Source of the DNA: Trichormus sp. M33_DOE_039
GTDB taxonomy: Bacteria; Cyanobacteriota; Cyanobacteriia; Cyanobacteriales; Nostocaceae
Reading direction: 5' to 3'
DNA length: 64,000 bases
NCBI GenBank assembly: GCA_015296085.1
Contig: DVDT01000039.1
Coordinates: 124,001-188,000 of the forward strand
The position numbers and the translations under genes were made by a program. Shown here piece after piece: positions 1 through 8,454 of this stretch (positions are counted from its first letter, which is position 1; each line of letters begins with the position of its first letter). The notes beneath the pieces are model-generated. The model was not told the DNA's origin. It did no database searches and saw only the letters and a program-made list of their open reading frames with translations.

Positions 1-1
1 A

Positions 2-229
2 TCAAATCATCAGCATTTTGTAGAATTTGTTTCTAATTTACATAGTCAGTATGTTAGTTGTGTAGGTAAAGCATACTCCGAAGAATATGTTTTTTATAAC
101 GTAGAATTTAAACATAAAAAAGCATATTTTCGCGTAGATTTGCGCAATGTTAATACACCAGGCAAGCTGATCGTTTACAAAACTGTCGCAGCTTTTCGTC
201 CTTATGTGCGTTGGGCGATCGCGGATTAA
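2..229 (+). CDS. 3' end of an unidentified gene (partial)
   Basis: An open frame runs from the window edge to a TAA stop and encodes about 75 residues ending in VRWAIAD. The fragment is soluble-looking and mixed charged/aromatic, without membrane segments or a motif I recognise. The other two forward frames close within about 40 bases, and the GCGATCGC palindrome falls in its last codons, as is common in genes of this genome type. The start and most of the protein lie outside the window, so no function can be given. Confidence 0.55.
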   Translation, partial: SNHQHFVEFVSNLHSQYVSCVGKAYSEEYVFYNVEFKHKKAYFRVDLRNVNTPGKLIVYKTVAAFRPYVRWAIAD

Positions 230-281
230 CTTAAGATTGGCAGAAAAAAGGCAAAAGACAGGAATCTTTTACCTTTTAGCC

Positions 282-1463
282 TTAAAACACAGGATCGCTT
301 AAACGGTTTGTGGGACGGCTTTGATATAAATCTTGGACAACTTGAACAGCAACTACTAAAGCTACGAGGGTGATGACGGCAACGGGCAATAAACCTTTAC
401 CAAACAAGGCGATCGCCAGTAATAAAACTGCTCCTCCTACTCGATATTTGGAACGAATTTTGCAATAGCGAATGACACCAAAATTATGCAAAATACTGAT
501 GGCTATTAAACATAAAGCTACAGCACCGCAGATTAACCAGCGTTGGGGATCAGCAAGTGCAACTCCTGATTTATTGAGGATGACTTCTTCCACTCCTACA
601 CCAGTAGCAGCAATGCCAATTACTAGGGGTAAGTGAGTATACAGCCAAATATTCATAACGCTCACTTTGCCGGTGACTTTTGCTGTTTCAATTGGTGTTC
701 CGCCTAAATTGTCGAAATAGATCCACCATAAACCAAAGGCAATACTTAACCCCAATAATCCAGAAATAGCGGTAAGAACATTCCAATGGTGTTCAGAAAC
801 TCCATTCACTACAGCAATGATTGCTTCACCCAAAACAATGATTGTAAATAACCCAAACCGTTCAGGTAGGTGTGAAGCATGGGGAAGTAGCCCCATTTGC
901 ACCTTGTTTGCAGTCAGGGGTGTAGCAAAATCAATGATAATTCCTAAACCCCAAAGTGCAAATCGCCAAGGAACAGGTAAAAAGGCTGATAATAACCACA
1001 AAAAAGCAGCGATCGCAAAACCGATGGCATAATGAGTAGTCAAAGACTTGGCTGTGGGTATATGTATTCCCGCCAAGACATACTCAATTACTAAAATCAC
1101 TCTACCCAAGGCATAAGCTAAGGCAAATCCGGCCGCACTTTCATTCAAGCCATGATGTATGTTCACCGCCATTGCCGCAGCAGTAAGCATTTGCACCCCA
1201 ACTAGCAAGCGATGTCCAATATCATCACTATCAAAGCGATTAGCGTAAAATGTCGTGCCAATCCATGACCACCAAACAGGTATAAATAAAACTACAAATC
1301 CCCATAATCCTGAAAGCGAAATATCGCTTTTTAAATTGTGTGCTAGCTGAGAGACTGCAACCACAAACACCAAATCATAAAACAACTCCAACCAAGTCGC
1401 ACGTCTTTCTTCGTCACTATCTTCGCCAATACGTAACCTCGGAGTGTGCAGGAAATTTGCCAT
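282..1463 (-). CDS. LtrA-family (low temperature requirement A) membrane protein
   Basis: Predicted 393-residue polytopic membrane protein. The N-terminus carries the family hallmark WLELFYDLVFV at about residues 24-34, followed by many hydrophobic helices through to the C-terminus, matching the usual LtrA length and layout. LtrA was named from a Listeria mutant unable to grow in the cold; its biochemical role is not established. The gene stands alone, divergent from the AAA ATPase gene at 1722, with about 260 bp between them containing a strong palindrome. The ATG at 1463 puts the conserved motif at the expected distance from the N-terminus. Family assignment is firm; function is unknown. 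Confidence 0.85.
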   Translation of the reverse strand: MANFLHTPRLRIGEDSDEERRATWLELFYDLVFVVAVSQLAHNLKSDISLSGLWGFVVLFIPVWWSWIGTTFYANRFDSDDIGHRLLVGVQMLTAAAMAVNIHHGLNESAAGFALAYALGRVILVIEYVLAGIHIPTAKSLTTHYAIGFAIAAFLWLLSAFLPVPWRFALWGLGIIIDFATPLTANKVQMGLLPHASHLPERFGLFTIIVLGEAIIAVVNGVSEHHWNVLTAISGLLGLSIAFGLWWIYFDNLGGTPIETAKVTGKVSVMNIWLYTHLPLVIGIAATGVGVEEVILNKSGVALADPQRWLICGAVALCLIAISILHNFGVIRYCKIRSKYRVGGAVLLLAIALFGKGLLPVAVITLVALVVAVQVVQDLYQSRPTNRLSDPVF

Positions 1464-1527
1464 AGTGGTATGTGCTAATTGCTAATTGTTTTTTACCATT
1501 AGTTGTGCGTGAGAGGAAGACAGGCGA

Positions 1528-1576
1528 ATTTGAGATTTTGGATTGGGGTTGCATCTAAAATCCAAAATCTCAAATT
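1528..1576. repeat. Perfect 17-bp inverted repeat between divergent genes
   Basis: The arms at 1528-1544 and 1560-1576 are exact reverse complements (left arm AATTTGAGATTTTGGAT) around a 15-nt loop. It sits between the LtrA gene and the AAA ATPase gene, which are divergent, so it is not an obvious terminator for either. AT-rich 'ccaaaatc' palindromes of this kind are typical extragenic repeats of Nostocales; more copies elsewhere in the genome are expected. Confidence 0.7.
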
Positions 1577-1721
1577 CCAAATCTAAAATTGAACGCTAGA
1601 GCCTGAAGTGCTTATGGCAGAAGGATTAGCGGACTTTAGTAAACAAGTAAGTCTGTTGAGGCGTGTTTAGAATGAATATAGTTAGCAGCTGATTCTACAC
1701 ACAGAGCTACAGAGGAACGCA

Positions 1722-3185
1722 ATGCTAATTTTTGAGGAACACTTTCAAGATAATCGCTGTAGCTGGGTGACACGGGATAGCTCAGAGTGCAGCCTTTACA
1801 TGGAGGTGGGTCACTATGTATTTGACCACAAACGTGAAGGTGATGCTTATTGGCTATCGTGGAACTCGGCGGAGTTCTTTTACGACAGAACGGATTTTCA
1901 TATTCATATGGTCTTAGAAAAGGCTGCTGGTGTAGATGATCACGGCTACGGGTTCGTCTGGGGACTATTAGACGATCGCAATTTTTTTGAATTCGTGATT
2001 TCTGGTAATGCTTGTTATCGCATTGCTGAGGTGAGAAATGGTAGTTTTGTCAATTACACAGACTGGAAACGCTGCGATCGCATTCAGCGCGGTAATGCTG
2101 TTAACTTACTAGAGATTTGCCGTGTCGGGAATTTTGTCGAGTTTTATATTAACAGTACCCTTGTAGATAAATTCCCAGCGGATAAGTTAATGGATGTCCC
2201 AGGGCGAAATTTTGGTTTTGTCATCCACGACAAAATTAAAATGAAAGTTCACAGTCTGATGGTGAGTGCGCCTGATACGGAAAAAGACTTCAGTGAAGGG
2301 AATCTAGAGGTTTATGATTCTAGATATGAAACCAAAGCTAACTTCGTAGAGCATGAGCCACCCAATGACGATAGTCTAGAGCAAGTGTTTGCAGATTTAA
2401 AGGCGTTAGTTGGTCATGAACGCACTAAGCAGCAACTTTTTTCTTTAGCAAATTACCTCAAAGTCCAAACCGAACGGCAAAGGCGGGGACTGAAAACTGT
2501 AGACACTTCCCTACACCTGATGCTGTACGGCCCACCAGGGACAGGTAAAACCACAATCGCGCGCTTAGTCGGGCGTTTATATAAACATTTAGGATTTCTC
2601 GAAAGGGGACACGTTGTCGAAACTGATCGCGCCGGGATTGTGAGTGGATATATCGGCCAAACTGCACTCCGGGTGGAAAATGCTGTCCAGCAAGCCTTAG
2701 ATGGTGTACTGTTCATTGATGAAGCTCACGCTCTTGTTCCCGAAGATAGCCCTAATGATTATGGCAAAGAAGCATTGCAGATATTAATTAAACGCATGGA
2801 GGATCATCGCGATCGCTTGGCGGTAGTTATAGCTGGTTATACCGAGGAAATGGATCGGTTGCTAGCATCCAACCCCGGTTTTAAATCCCGACTGCACCGT
2901 TTATTTTATCTTGATCACTATACTCCGCATGAGTTATTACTAATTTTCAAGAAATTCTGCCATGATAACGGCTATATCCTAGATGTGTCGGCAAATATCA
3001 TTTTACAAGCTACCTTTGAACTTGCTCATGTCAAACGAGACAGGAATTTTGGTAATGGACGTTTCGCCCGCGCTTTATTTGAACGCAGTATTGAGCAACA
3101 AGCTAATCGCATTGTCCACGATCTTCACAAACTAGATGATTCTCAACTAACTTTAATTACAGCAGAAGATTTATCGGGAAATTAG
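1722..3185 (+). CDS. CbxX/CfqX-type AAA+ ATPase with N-terminal beta-sandwich-like domain
   Basis: 487 residues in two parts. Residues 1-190 are rich in aromatics and short strands and resemble concanavalin/LamG-like (DUF1080-type) sandwich domains; this part is inferred from pattern only. Residues 225-480 form an AAA+ module of the CbxX/CfqX/SpoVK group: Walker [10 protein letters not shown] at about 270, Walker B GVLFIDEAHAL at about 328, sensor-1 region VVIAGYTEEM at about 367, and an arginine-finger segment SRLHRLF near 390. CbbX relatives remodel Rubisco, but no Rubisco genes are nearby and the sandwich domain is not part of CbbX, so a different client is likely. Only ATP hydrolysis and remodelling can be stated. 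Confidence 0.85.
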   Translation: MLIFEEHFQDNRCSWVTRDSSECSLYMEVGHYVFDHKREGDAYWLSWNSAEFFYDRTDFHIHMVLEKAAGVDDHGYGFVWGLLDDRNFFEFVISGNACYRIAEVRNGSFVNYTDWKRCDRIQRGNAVNLLEICRVGNFVEFYINSTLVDKFPADKLMDVPGRNFGFVIHDKIKMKVHSLMVSAPDTEKDFSEGNLEVYDSRYETKANFVEHEPPNDDSLEQVFADLKALVGHERTKQQLFSLANYLKVQTERQRRGLKTVDTSLHLMLYGPPGTGKTTIARLVGRLYKHLGFLERGHVVETDRAGIVSGYIGQTALRVENAVQQALDGVLFIDEAHALVPEDSPNDYGKEALQILIKRMEDHRDRLAVVIAGYTEEMDRLLASNPGFKSRLHRLFYLDHYTPHELLLIFKKFCHDNGYILDVSANIILQATFELAHVKRDRNFGNGRFARALFERSIEQQANRIVHDLHKLDDSQLTLITAEDLSGN

Positions 3186-3223
3186 GGACTTCCAAATAAA
3201 AATATCCAAAATCAAAATTTAGA

Positions 3224-3281
3224 GTGCGTCAGTGCAAAACAACCTTGCATAGCTAGCCAGAAATTATTCGGACTGACGCAC
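3224..3281. repeat. Inverted-repeat element, GTGCGTCAGT family, copy 1
   Basis: GTGCGTCAGT at 3224-3233 pairs with ACTGACGCAC at 3272-3281, enclosing a 38-nt unrelated core. A second element with the same arms and nearly the same total length lies at 18944-19000. Same ends with different cores suggest a mobile or hairpin-type extragenic repeat. It lies between the 3' ends of the AAA ATPase gene and the Uma2 gene. Confidence 0.75.
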
Positions 3282-3307
3282 CACACTAGTTTTTGCCTCA
3301 TGTTGTA

Positions 3308-3850
3308 CTAGTCAAATTCTGGAGACCATAAATCAGAAATCTGTACTTCCCATCCTGGCAGCAAATCAGGAACAGTTAGCAAATCACCATCGTGTAAAAC
3401 TACTGGTTCTTTTCCTGAGTAAAGAACTTCAACCGTGTGATCATCTGGGTTAAGGAGAATTCCTACTCGCGTTCCCAAAGCCAAAAACTCTCGGATTTTT
3501 GCCCGCAACTGTTCTAAATCATCATTGGGAGATTTTACTTCCACTGTCAAATCAGGAGCTAACTGTGCAAAGGACTTCGGAGAACGACGTAAACGTGCTG
3601 CTAAAACAAATGAAGCATCAGGTGCTCTTAAATCAGAATTAGGCAATCTAAAACCAGCACTAGAAGCTGCTACACGTCCCAGTTGACGGGGTTTCACCCA
3701 GTTATATAACTGAGCAATCATTGAAGCTGCAACTTCATCTGATTCATATCCTGATGGACTCATAACAACGATATTCCCCTGTACTAATTCCATGCGATAC
3801 TCAGGAAACTGCTGCTGCACTTTTTCCAAGTCTTGAATTGTCAGGGACAT
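3308..3850 (-). CDS. Uma2 (DUF820) family putative endonuclease, copy 1
   Basis: 180 residues from the chosen start. The family belongs to the PD-(D/E)XK nuclease-like superfamily and is strongly expanded in cyanobacteria with unknown biological role. Visible core: D-A-P-D-A-S-F at about 77-83 and LTVEVKSPNDD at about 104-114, giving the D...E-x-K metal-site pattern. An ATG 21 bases upstream (3871) is open, but AGGAGGG sits just before the ATG at 3850, which I take as the true start. The 5' end lies about 50 bp from the left end of the tnpB element. The Uma2 family call is secure; nuclease activity is inferred from fold only. Confidence 0.85.
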   Translation of the reverse strand: MSLTIQDLEKVQQQFPEYRMELVQGNIVVMSPSGYESDEVAASMIAQLYNWVKPRQLGRVAASSAGFRLPNSDLRAPDASFVLAARLRRSPKSFAQLAPDLTVEVKSPNDDLEQLRAKIREFLALGTRVGILLNPDDHTVEVLYSGKEPVVLHDGDLLTVPDLLPGWEVQISDLWSPEFD

Positions 3851-4012
3851 AAACCCTCCTGAAACAGACATTTAACTAATATAGTAATTCTAAAATTTCT
3901 TACGAGTCGTGAAGCGTAAAGCCCCCGTATTTTTAATCGGGGGATATAAGCGAATGACCGAATTTATTCGGTCGTAACATAGTATAATTACGTTAGAGAG
4001 TTTGACGTAAAG

Positions 4013-5221
4013 ATGCTGGTATTTGAGGCAAAACTTGAAGGAACAAACGAGCAGTATCAATCGCTGGATGAGGCGATTAGAACTGCTCGTTTTGTCCGCA
4101 ATGCTTGCCTCCGGTACTGGATGGACAACCAAAACATCGGCAGGTATGATTTGAGTGCTTATTGCGCTGTCCTTGCTGCCAATGAAAACTTTCCTTGGGT
4201 AGCCAAACTCAACTCTATGGCTCGACAAGCTTCTGCTGAAAGAGCGTGGAGTGCAATTGCTCGGTTTTTTGACAATTGCAAGCAAAACAAACCAGGGAAG
4301 AAAGGTTATCCACGCTTTAAGAAAGAACAGACGCATGGGAGTGTTGAGTATAAAACTAGCGGCTGGAAGCTCTCTTATGACCGTAGCCATGTCACTTTTA
4401 GCGATGGGTTTAAAGCAGGAACTTTCAAACTCTGGGGAACTCGTGACTTGCATTTTTACCAATTGAAACAGTTCAAGAGGGTGCGGGTTGTGCGCCGTGC
4501 CGATGGTTACTACGCGCAGTTTTGTATCGATCAAGAACGAGTTGAAAGGCGAGAACCAACGGGTAAAACTATTGGCTTGGACGTAGGACTTAATCACTTC
4601 TATACCGATAGTGAAGGAAATCCAGTTGAGAACCCTAGACACCTGCGTAAAAGCGAAAAGTCTCTCAAGAGATTGCAGCGCAGATTGTCTAAAACAAAGA
4701 AGGGTTCTAAGAACAGAATCAAGGCAAGAAATCGCTTGAGCAGAAAGCACCTCAAAGTAAGTAGGCAGCGTAAAGACTTTGCTGTGAAGTTGGCAAGGTG
4801 CGTAGTCCAGTCTAACGACTTGGTAGCCTATGAGGATTTGCAGGTGCGGAATATGGTAAGAAATAGACACCTTGCCAAGTCGATTAGTGATGCAGCGTGG
4901 ACGCAGTTTAGGCAGTGGGTTGAGTATTTCGGCAAAGTGTTTGGCGCGGTGACTGTAGCAGTCCCACCCCATTACACCAGCCAGAATTGCTCTAACTGTG
5001 GGGAAGTGGTGAAAAAGTCTCTTAGTACAAGAACTCATGTTTGCCCTCATTGTGGACATACCCAAGATCGGGATTGGAACGCTGCACGGAACATACTTGA
5101 ATTAGGACTACGTACTGTGGGACACACAGGATCTCAAGTCTCTGGAGATATCGACCTCTGTTTGGGTGGAGAAATCCCTCCAAATAAGCCGAGTCGTGGA
5201 AAGAGAAAACCCAAGAAGTGA
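4013..5221 (+). CDS. tnpB: TnpB, RNA-guided endonuclease of IS200/IS605 element
   Basis: 402 residues, full length for the family. The N-terminal helix-turn-helix-like region (1-60) is followed by a beta-barrel region and a RuvC-like nuclease. The catalytic set is intact: D in GLDVGLNHF (about 190), E in AYEDLQV (about 274) and D in DRDWNAARN (about 352). Between the last two lies a four-cysteine zinc ribbon, CSNCG and CPHCG, at about 329-349. TnpB proteins cleave DNA guided by an RNA made from the element's right end. With all residues present and no frameshift, this copy could be active. It begins with ATG about 110 bp inside the left end. Confidence 0.93.
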   Translation: MLVFEAKLEGTNEQYQSLDEAIRTARFVRNACLRYWMDNQNIGRYDLSAYCAVLAANENFPWVAKLNSMARQASAERAWSAIARFFDNCKQNKPGKKGYPRFKKEQTHGSVEYKTSGWKLSYDRSHVTFSDGFKAGTFKLWGTRDLHFYQLKQFKRVRVVRRADGYYAQFCIDQERVERREPTGKTIGLDVGLNHFYTDSEGNPVENPRHLRKSEKSLKRLQRRLSKTKKGSKNRIKARNRLSRKHLKVSRQRKDFAVKLARCVVQSNDLVAYEDLQVRNMVRNRHLAKSISDAAWTQFRQWVEYFGKVFGAVTVAVPPHYTSQNCSNCGEVVKKSLSTRTHVCPHCGHTQDRDWNAARNILELGLRTVGHTGSQVSGDIDLCLGGEIPPNKPSRGKRKPKK

Positions 5222-5262
5222 TTCTTGGAATCCCCCGTTTTCTAAACGGGGGAGGATGTCAA
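5060..5262 (+). ncRNA. Predicted TnpB guide RNA (omegaRNA/reRNA) scaffold
   Basis: Known IS605-type TnpB systems make their guide RNA from the 3' end of tnpB through the right-end hairpin, with the guide being the sequence just beyond the element. Here that gives a scaffold overlapping the last ~160 bases of tnpB, the hairpin at 5232-5252 and the terminal TCAA. The guide would begin at 5263. The 5' boundary is a guess from family size; only the hairpin and the end are visible. Confidence 0.4.
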
Positions 5263-5289
5263 CTCTGTTCATAGTGACTCAGCATTCCC

Positions 5290-6801
5290 TCATCCCAAAA
5301 ACAGCTTATAGGCAGGATTTTGGCTTTCATTCCAATACTGATAGCCGAGGGTATCCAGAAACGCTTGCCATTCCTCCATCTCTTGGGGCGGTACTTGCAT
5401 TCCTACGACAATCCGTCCATAGTCTGCACCGTTGTTGCGGTAGTGGAACATACTAATATTCCAGTTGGGACTCATGGAAGCGACAAATTTCATTAATGCA
5501 CCGGGACGTTCGGGAAATTCAAACCGATAGAGTAGTTCATTGTGGGCTAAGGGAGAATGTCCCCCAACCATGTGCCTTAAATGCAGTTTTGTCAGTTCAT
5601 CATCAGTTAAATCAAGAGTTGGGAAACCGCAGTTTTCAAAGGTTTCTACCATCTTGAGCCTATCGGCACGGTTTTGAATTTGCATCCCGACGAAAATATG
5701 GGCAATTTTCTCGTCTGCAATCCGATAGTTAAACTCAGTCAGATTACGTCTGCCAATACATTCACAAAACTTATGCAGACTACCTGGGGTTTCAGGAATT
5801 GTCACTGCAAAGATCGCTTCACGGCGTTCTCCAAATTCGGCTCGTTCGGCGACAAAGCGCAAACGATCAAAGTTCATGTTTGCACCGCAGGCGACTGCTA
5901 TTAAGGTTTGTCCTTGGATTTGCTCCCGTTCTACATAGGCCTTTGCACCGGCGATCGCTAATGCTCCGGCAGGTTCTAAAATAGAGCGGGTATCTTCAAA
6001 CACATCTTTAATGGCGGCACAGGTATCATCGGTATCTACCAAAATGATGTCATCTACATATTCTTGACACAGCCGAAAGGTTTCTTCCCCTACTTCCCGC
6101 ACTGCTACCCCATCGGCAAATAAACCCACCTGAGATAGCCGCACCCGTTTACCTGCTTTTAATGATTGGTGCATCGCATCTGCATCTACGGGTTCTACGC
6201 CAATAATTTTGATTTCGGGACGAAGGCGTTTCACATAGGCAGCAATGCCGGAAATTAAGCCACCACCGCCTATCGCCACGAATATGGCATGAATAGGCTG
6301 CTGGTGTTGTCTGAGAATTTCCATGCCAATAGTTCCCTGTCCAGCAATGACATGAGGATCATCAAAAGGATGAATGAAAGTTAAACCTTTTTCTGCCTCC
6401 AGTTGTCGAGCAAAGGCGTAAGCATCATCATAAGTATCTCCATGCAATACTACCTCCCCACCTCTTGCCTTGACGGCATCTACCTTTACCTGGGGTGTAG
6501 TCACAGGCATGACGATAATAGCTCTTGTTCCTAACTGCCGCGCACCTAACGCCACACCTTGAGCATGGTTGCCTGCAGAGGCAGCAATTACTCCCTGTGC
6601 GAGTAAATCCGGTGGTAGGTTTGCCATCTTGTTGTAAGCACCACGCAACTTAAAGGAAAATACGGACTGCATATCTTCCCGTTTCAACAAAATTTGATTA
6701 TTCAGTCTGGCAGAAAGATTCGGGGCATACTCTAAAGGCGATTCTTGAGCAACATCGTACACACGAGCAGTCAGAATTTGTACTAGGTAGTCGCAAAGCA
6801 T
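5290..6801 (-). CDS. ilvA: Threonine ammonia-lyase, biosynthetic (IlvA)
   Basis: 503 residues. It catalyses threonine to 2-oxobutanoate plus ammonia, the first committed step of isoleucine synthesis, using PLP. The PLP lysine is in SFKLRGAYN (K51), and the phosphate-binding glycine loop GGGGL is near residue 178. The C-terminal third contains two ACT-like modules (about 325-400 and 415-500; PGSLHKF and PGALMKF are parallel starts), the usual isoleucine/valine feedback domains of biosynthetic IlvA. The length agrees with long-form IlvA. The gene is monocistronic and its 3' end lies 27 bp from the tnpB element. Confidence 0.96.
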   Translation of the reverse strand: MLCDYLVQILTARVYDVAQESPLEYAPNLSARLNNQILLKREDMQSVFSFKLRGAYNKMANLPPDLLAQGVIAASAGNHAQGVALGARQLGTRAIIVMPVTTPQVKVDAVKARGGEVVLHGDTYDDAYAFARQLEAEKGLTFIHPFDDPHVIAGQGTIGMEILRQHQQPIHAIFVAIGGGGLISGIAAYVKRLRPEIKIIGVEPVDADAMHQSLKAGKRVRLSQVGLFADGVAVREVGEETFRLCQEYVDDIILVDTDDTCAAIKDVFEDTRSILEPAGALAIAGAKAYVEREQIQGQTLIAVACGANMNFDRLRFVAERAEFGERREAIFAVTIPETPGSLHKFCECIGRRNLTEFNYRIADEKIAHIFVGMQIQNRADRLKMVETFENCGFPTLDLTDDELTKLHLRHMVGGHSPLAHNELLYRFEFPERPGALMKFVASMSPNWNISMFHYRNNGADYGRIVVGMQVPPQEMEEWQAFLDTLGYQYWNESQNPAYKLFLG

Positions 6802-6970
6802 GGGGTAGATGGAATAAGCAAGGGCTAGATAAAGATTAATTTTACGTTAAGTTCGTCCCCATTCTTTGGCGATTATTGGCGTTGGCATACCCACATGTCG
6901 TAGACATCACTGATAATAAAATGACATAAATATCAATTTAAACTGTTGAGAGTGTTGTCATTTCTAGACA

Positions 6971-7312
6971 ATGATGAATCTAAACGTTCTTTCCCGTATC
7001 GGACATTATTCATTCATATCAGCGTTAGTCATTACAGCTTTATTGCTGCTGGTTGTTTATATTCCCATCTTAAGTGGTTACTTAATCTTTTTAGCGGGAC
7101 TGCTTTTATTGTCTGGTGGGCTATTTTTTGCCACCACCTTGGGTTTATGTATAATGCTGACTAACGAGGCGGAATATTGGGTGATACCGGGAATATATAA
7201 AATACCTCTGCACCCTTGGTTCGCTCGAATATTCGGATGGGTACATCTGTTTATGGGCAGCGTGGCGATTGTGGTGGGAATGATAGTTTTAATTGCAGCG
7301 ATCGCTAATTAG
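6971..7312 (+). CDS. Small membrane protein, unknown
   Basis: 113 residues with three clear hydrophobic segments (about 13-35, 37-60 and 85-110) and a short polar loop (EAEYWVIPGIYKIPLHPW) between the second and third. A second ATG follows immediately (6974), so the start is uncertain by one codon. I do not recognise the family. It precedes the MtfA-like peptidase gene on the same strand with an 88-bp gap, so co-transcription is possible but not shown. Confidence 0.65.
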   Translation: MMNLNVLSRIGHYSFISALVITALLLLVVYIPILSGYLIFLAGLLLLSGGLFFATTLGLCIMLTNEAEYWVIPGIYKIPLHPWFARIFGWVHLFMGSVAIVVGMIVLIAAIAN

Positions 7313-7400
7313 TCTCATGCTTCATTAGCTTTAAGTAAATGAATGATAAGAAGTAAGAAAATATCTCAAATTGATAGATAGCGATCGTCCCTGATAACAA

Positions 7401-8231
7401 ATGGTACAAGCAATTATTGTTTTTATCCTCATTGGGCTAGTGATTGCTGGAATCTTGCTCAGTCCGATACTAATTAAATATCATAGAAATCGTATTCAAA
7501 AGCGTCAATTCCCTGAATTATGGAATGCGACTATCGAAAATAATCTACCTATTTATCTTCAACTTTCTCCTGCTGAACGACGAAGAATTCAAGGGCATAT
7601 ACAAGTATTTCTATCAGAGAAACAATTTATTGGTTGTAGGGGATTAGAAGTAACAGAAGAGATGAAAATTACGATCTCTGCTGTTGCCTGTTTATTACTC
7701 CTGAATGAGCGCGGTAAATACTTTCCTAAGCTGCGGTCAATTTTGATTTATCCGAGTACTTATTTTGTTGATCAAACCGTCAATCTTGATAATTATATTG
7801 TTGAAGAAAGACGCGATGCCAGATTAGGAGAATCATGGACTAAAGACCAAGTGATACTATCTTGGCAACAGGTACAAAGTGATACGCAAAACTGGAGAGA
7901 TGGACATAACGTTGTACTGCATGAATTTGCTCATCAGTTAGATCAAGAAGATGGTAAAGCCGAAGGTGTCCCTATTTTGCCACATCATTCAGATTATGCG
8001 ATTTGGTCTAGGGTGATGACGACAGCATATCAACAGCTTTGTAACGATGTGCAGCAAGGTATCACAACTGTCATGGATAGTTATGGCGCAACCAGTCCCG
8101 CAGAATTTTTTGCAGTGGTGACTGAGACTTTTTTTGAAAAGCCACAGCAATTACATCAAAATCATCCAGTACTTTATGATTTACTGCAAAAATACTACCA
8201 ACTAGACCCTAAAAAATGGGTTGTAAGATGA
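7401..8231 (+). CDS. MtfA-like zinc peptidase (M90 family), membrane-anchored
   Basis: 276 residues. An N-terminal membrane segment (about 3-22) is followed by a soluble domain of the MtfA/DUF980 type. The metal motif HEFAHQLDQEDG (about 173-184) gives the HExxH zinc site, and a later E in the segment AEFFAVVTETFFE (about 234-246) fits the third ligand region. In E. coli MtfA is a cytosolic peptidase that binds the regulator Mlc; cyanobacterial members typically carry a membrane anchor. The C-terminal YDLLQKYYQLDP is characteristic of the family. Enzyme class is confident; the substrate here is unknown. Confidence 0.85.
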   Translation: MVQAIIVFILIGLVIAGILLSPILIKYHRNRIQKRQFPELWNATIENNLPIYLQLSPAERRRIQGHIQVFLSEKQFIGCRGLEVTEEMKITISAVACLLLLNERGKYFPKLRSILIYPSTYFVDQTVNLDNYIVEERRDARLGESWTKDQVILSWQQVQSDTQNWRDGHNVVLHEFAHQLDQEDGKAEGVPILPHHSDYAIWSRVMTTAYQQLCNDVQQGITTVMDSYGATSPAEFFAVVTETFFEKPQQLHQNHPVLYDLLQKYYQLDPKKWVVR

Positions 8232-8454
8232 AATTCAAGGTGAAAGTTATATTTATCTCTTGCCACTATATTACTTCTCAGTCATGCCAGTAATAATACT
8301 GCCAAGATATTTTGTTAAACACATTTTATAACTATAGCGAAATGTGGAAAATACATAAATATTTTTTATTCAAAATCGTAATTTTACTCAGGTAATCCTC
8401 TGCTTACTTAAATATACTTTATACGTAATCCTATGTAAGTATAAATGTAAAAAA

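Larger units (their letters stand above)
3904..5262 (+). mobile_element. IS200/IS605-type element carrying tnpB only
   Basis: A 1359-bp element with recognisable ends. The left end follows a TTAC tetranucleotide (3900-3903) and carries a hairpin CCCCCG/CGGGGG at 3922-3943. The right end carries a 9-bp hairpin CCCCCGTTT/AAACGGGGG at 5232-5252 and finishes in TCAA (5259-5262). TTAC on the left and TCAA on the right match the cleavage tetranucleotides known for IS608. There is no tnpA transposase, so movement would need TnpA in trans. It is inserted between the Uma2 gene and ilvA, both on the opposite strand, without breaking either. Boundaries are inferred from the IS608 comparison. Confidence 0.8.

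Noticed and set aside
1722-3185. Rubisco activase CbbX
   Set aside because: The AAA module is of that group, but there are no Rubisco genes nearby and the extra N-terminal domain is foreign to CbbX.
3890-5065. Long open frame of 391 codons on the minus strand opposite tnpB
   Set aside because: It lies entirely antisense to an intact, motif-complete TnpB; no domain, no start signal, composition explained by the mirrored codons.
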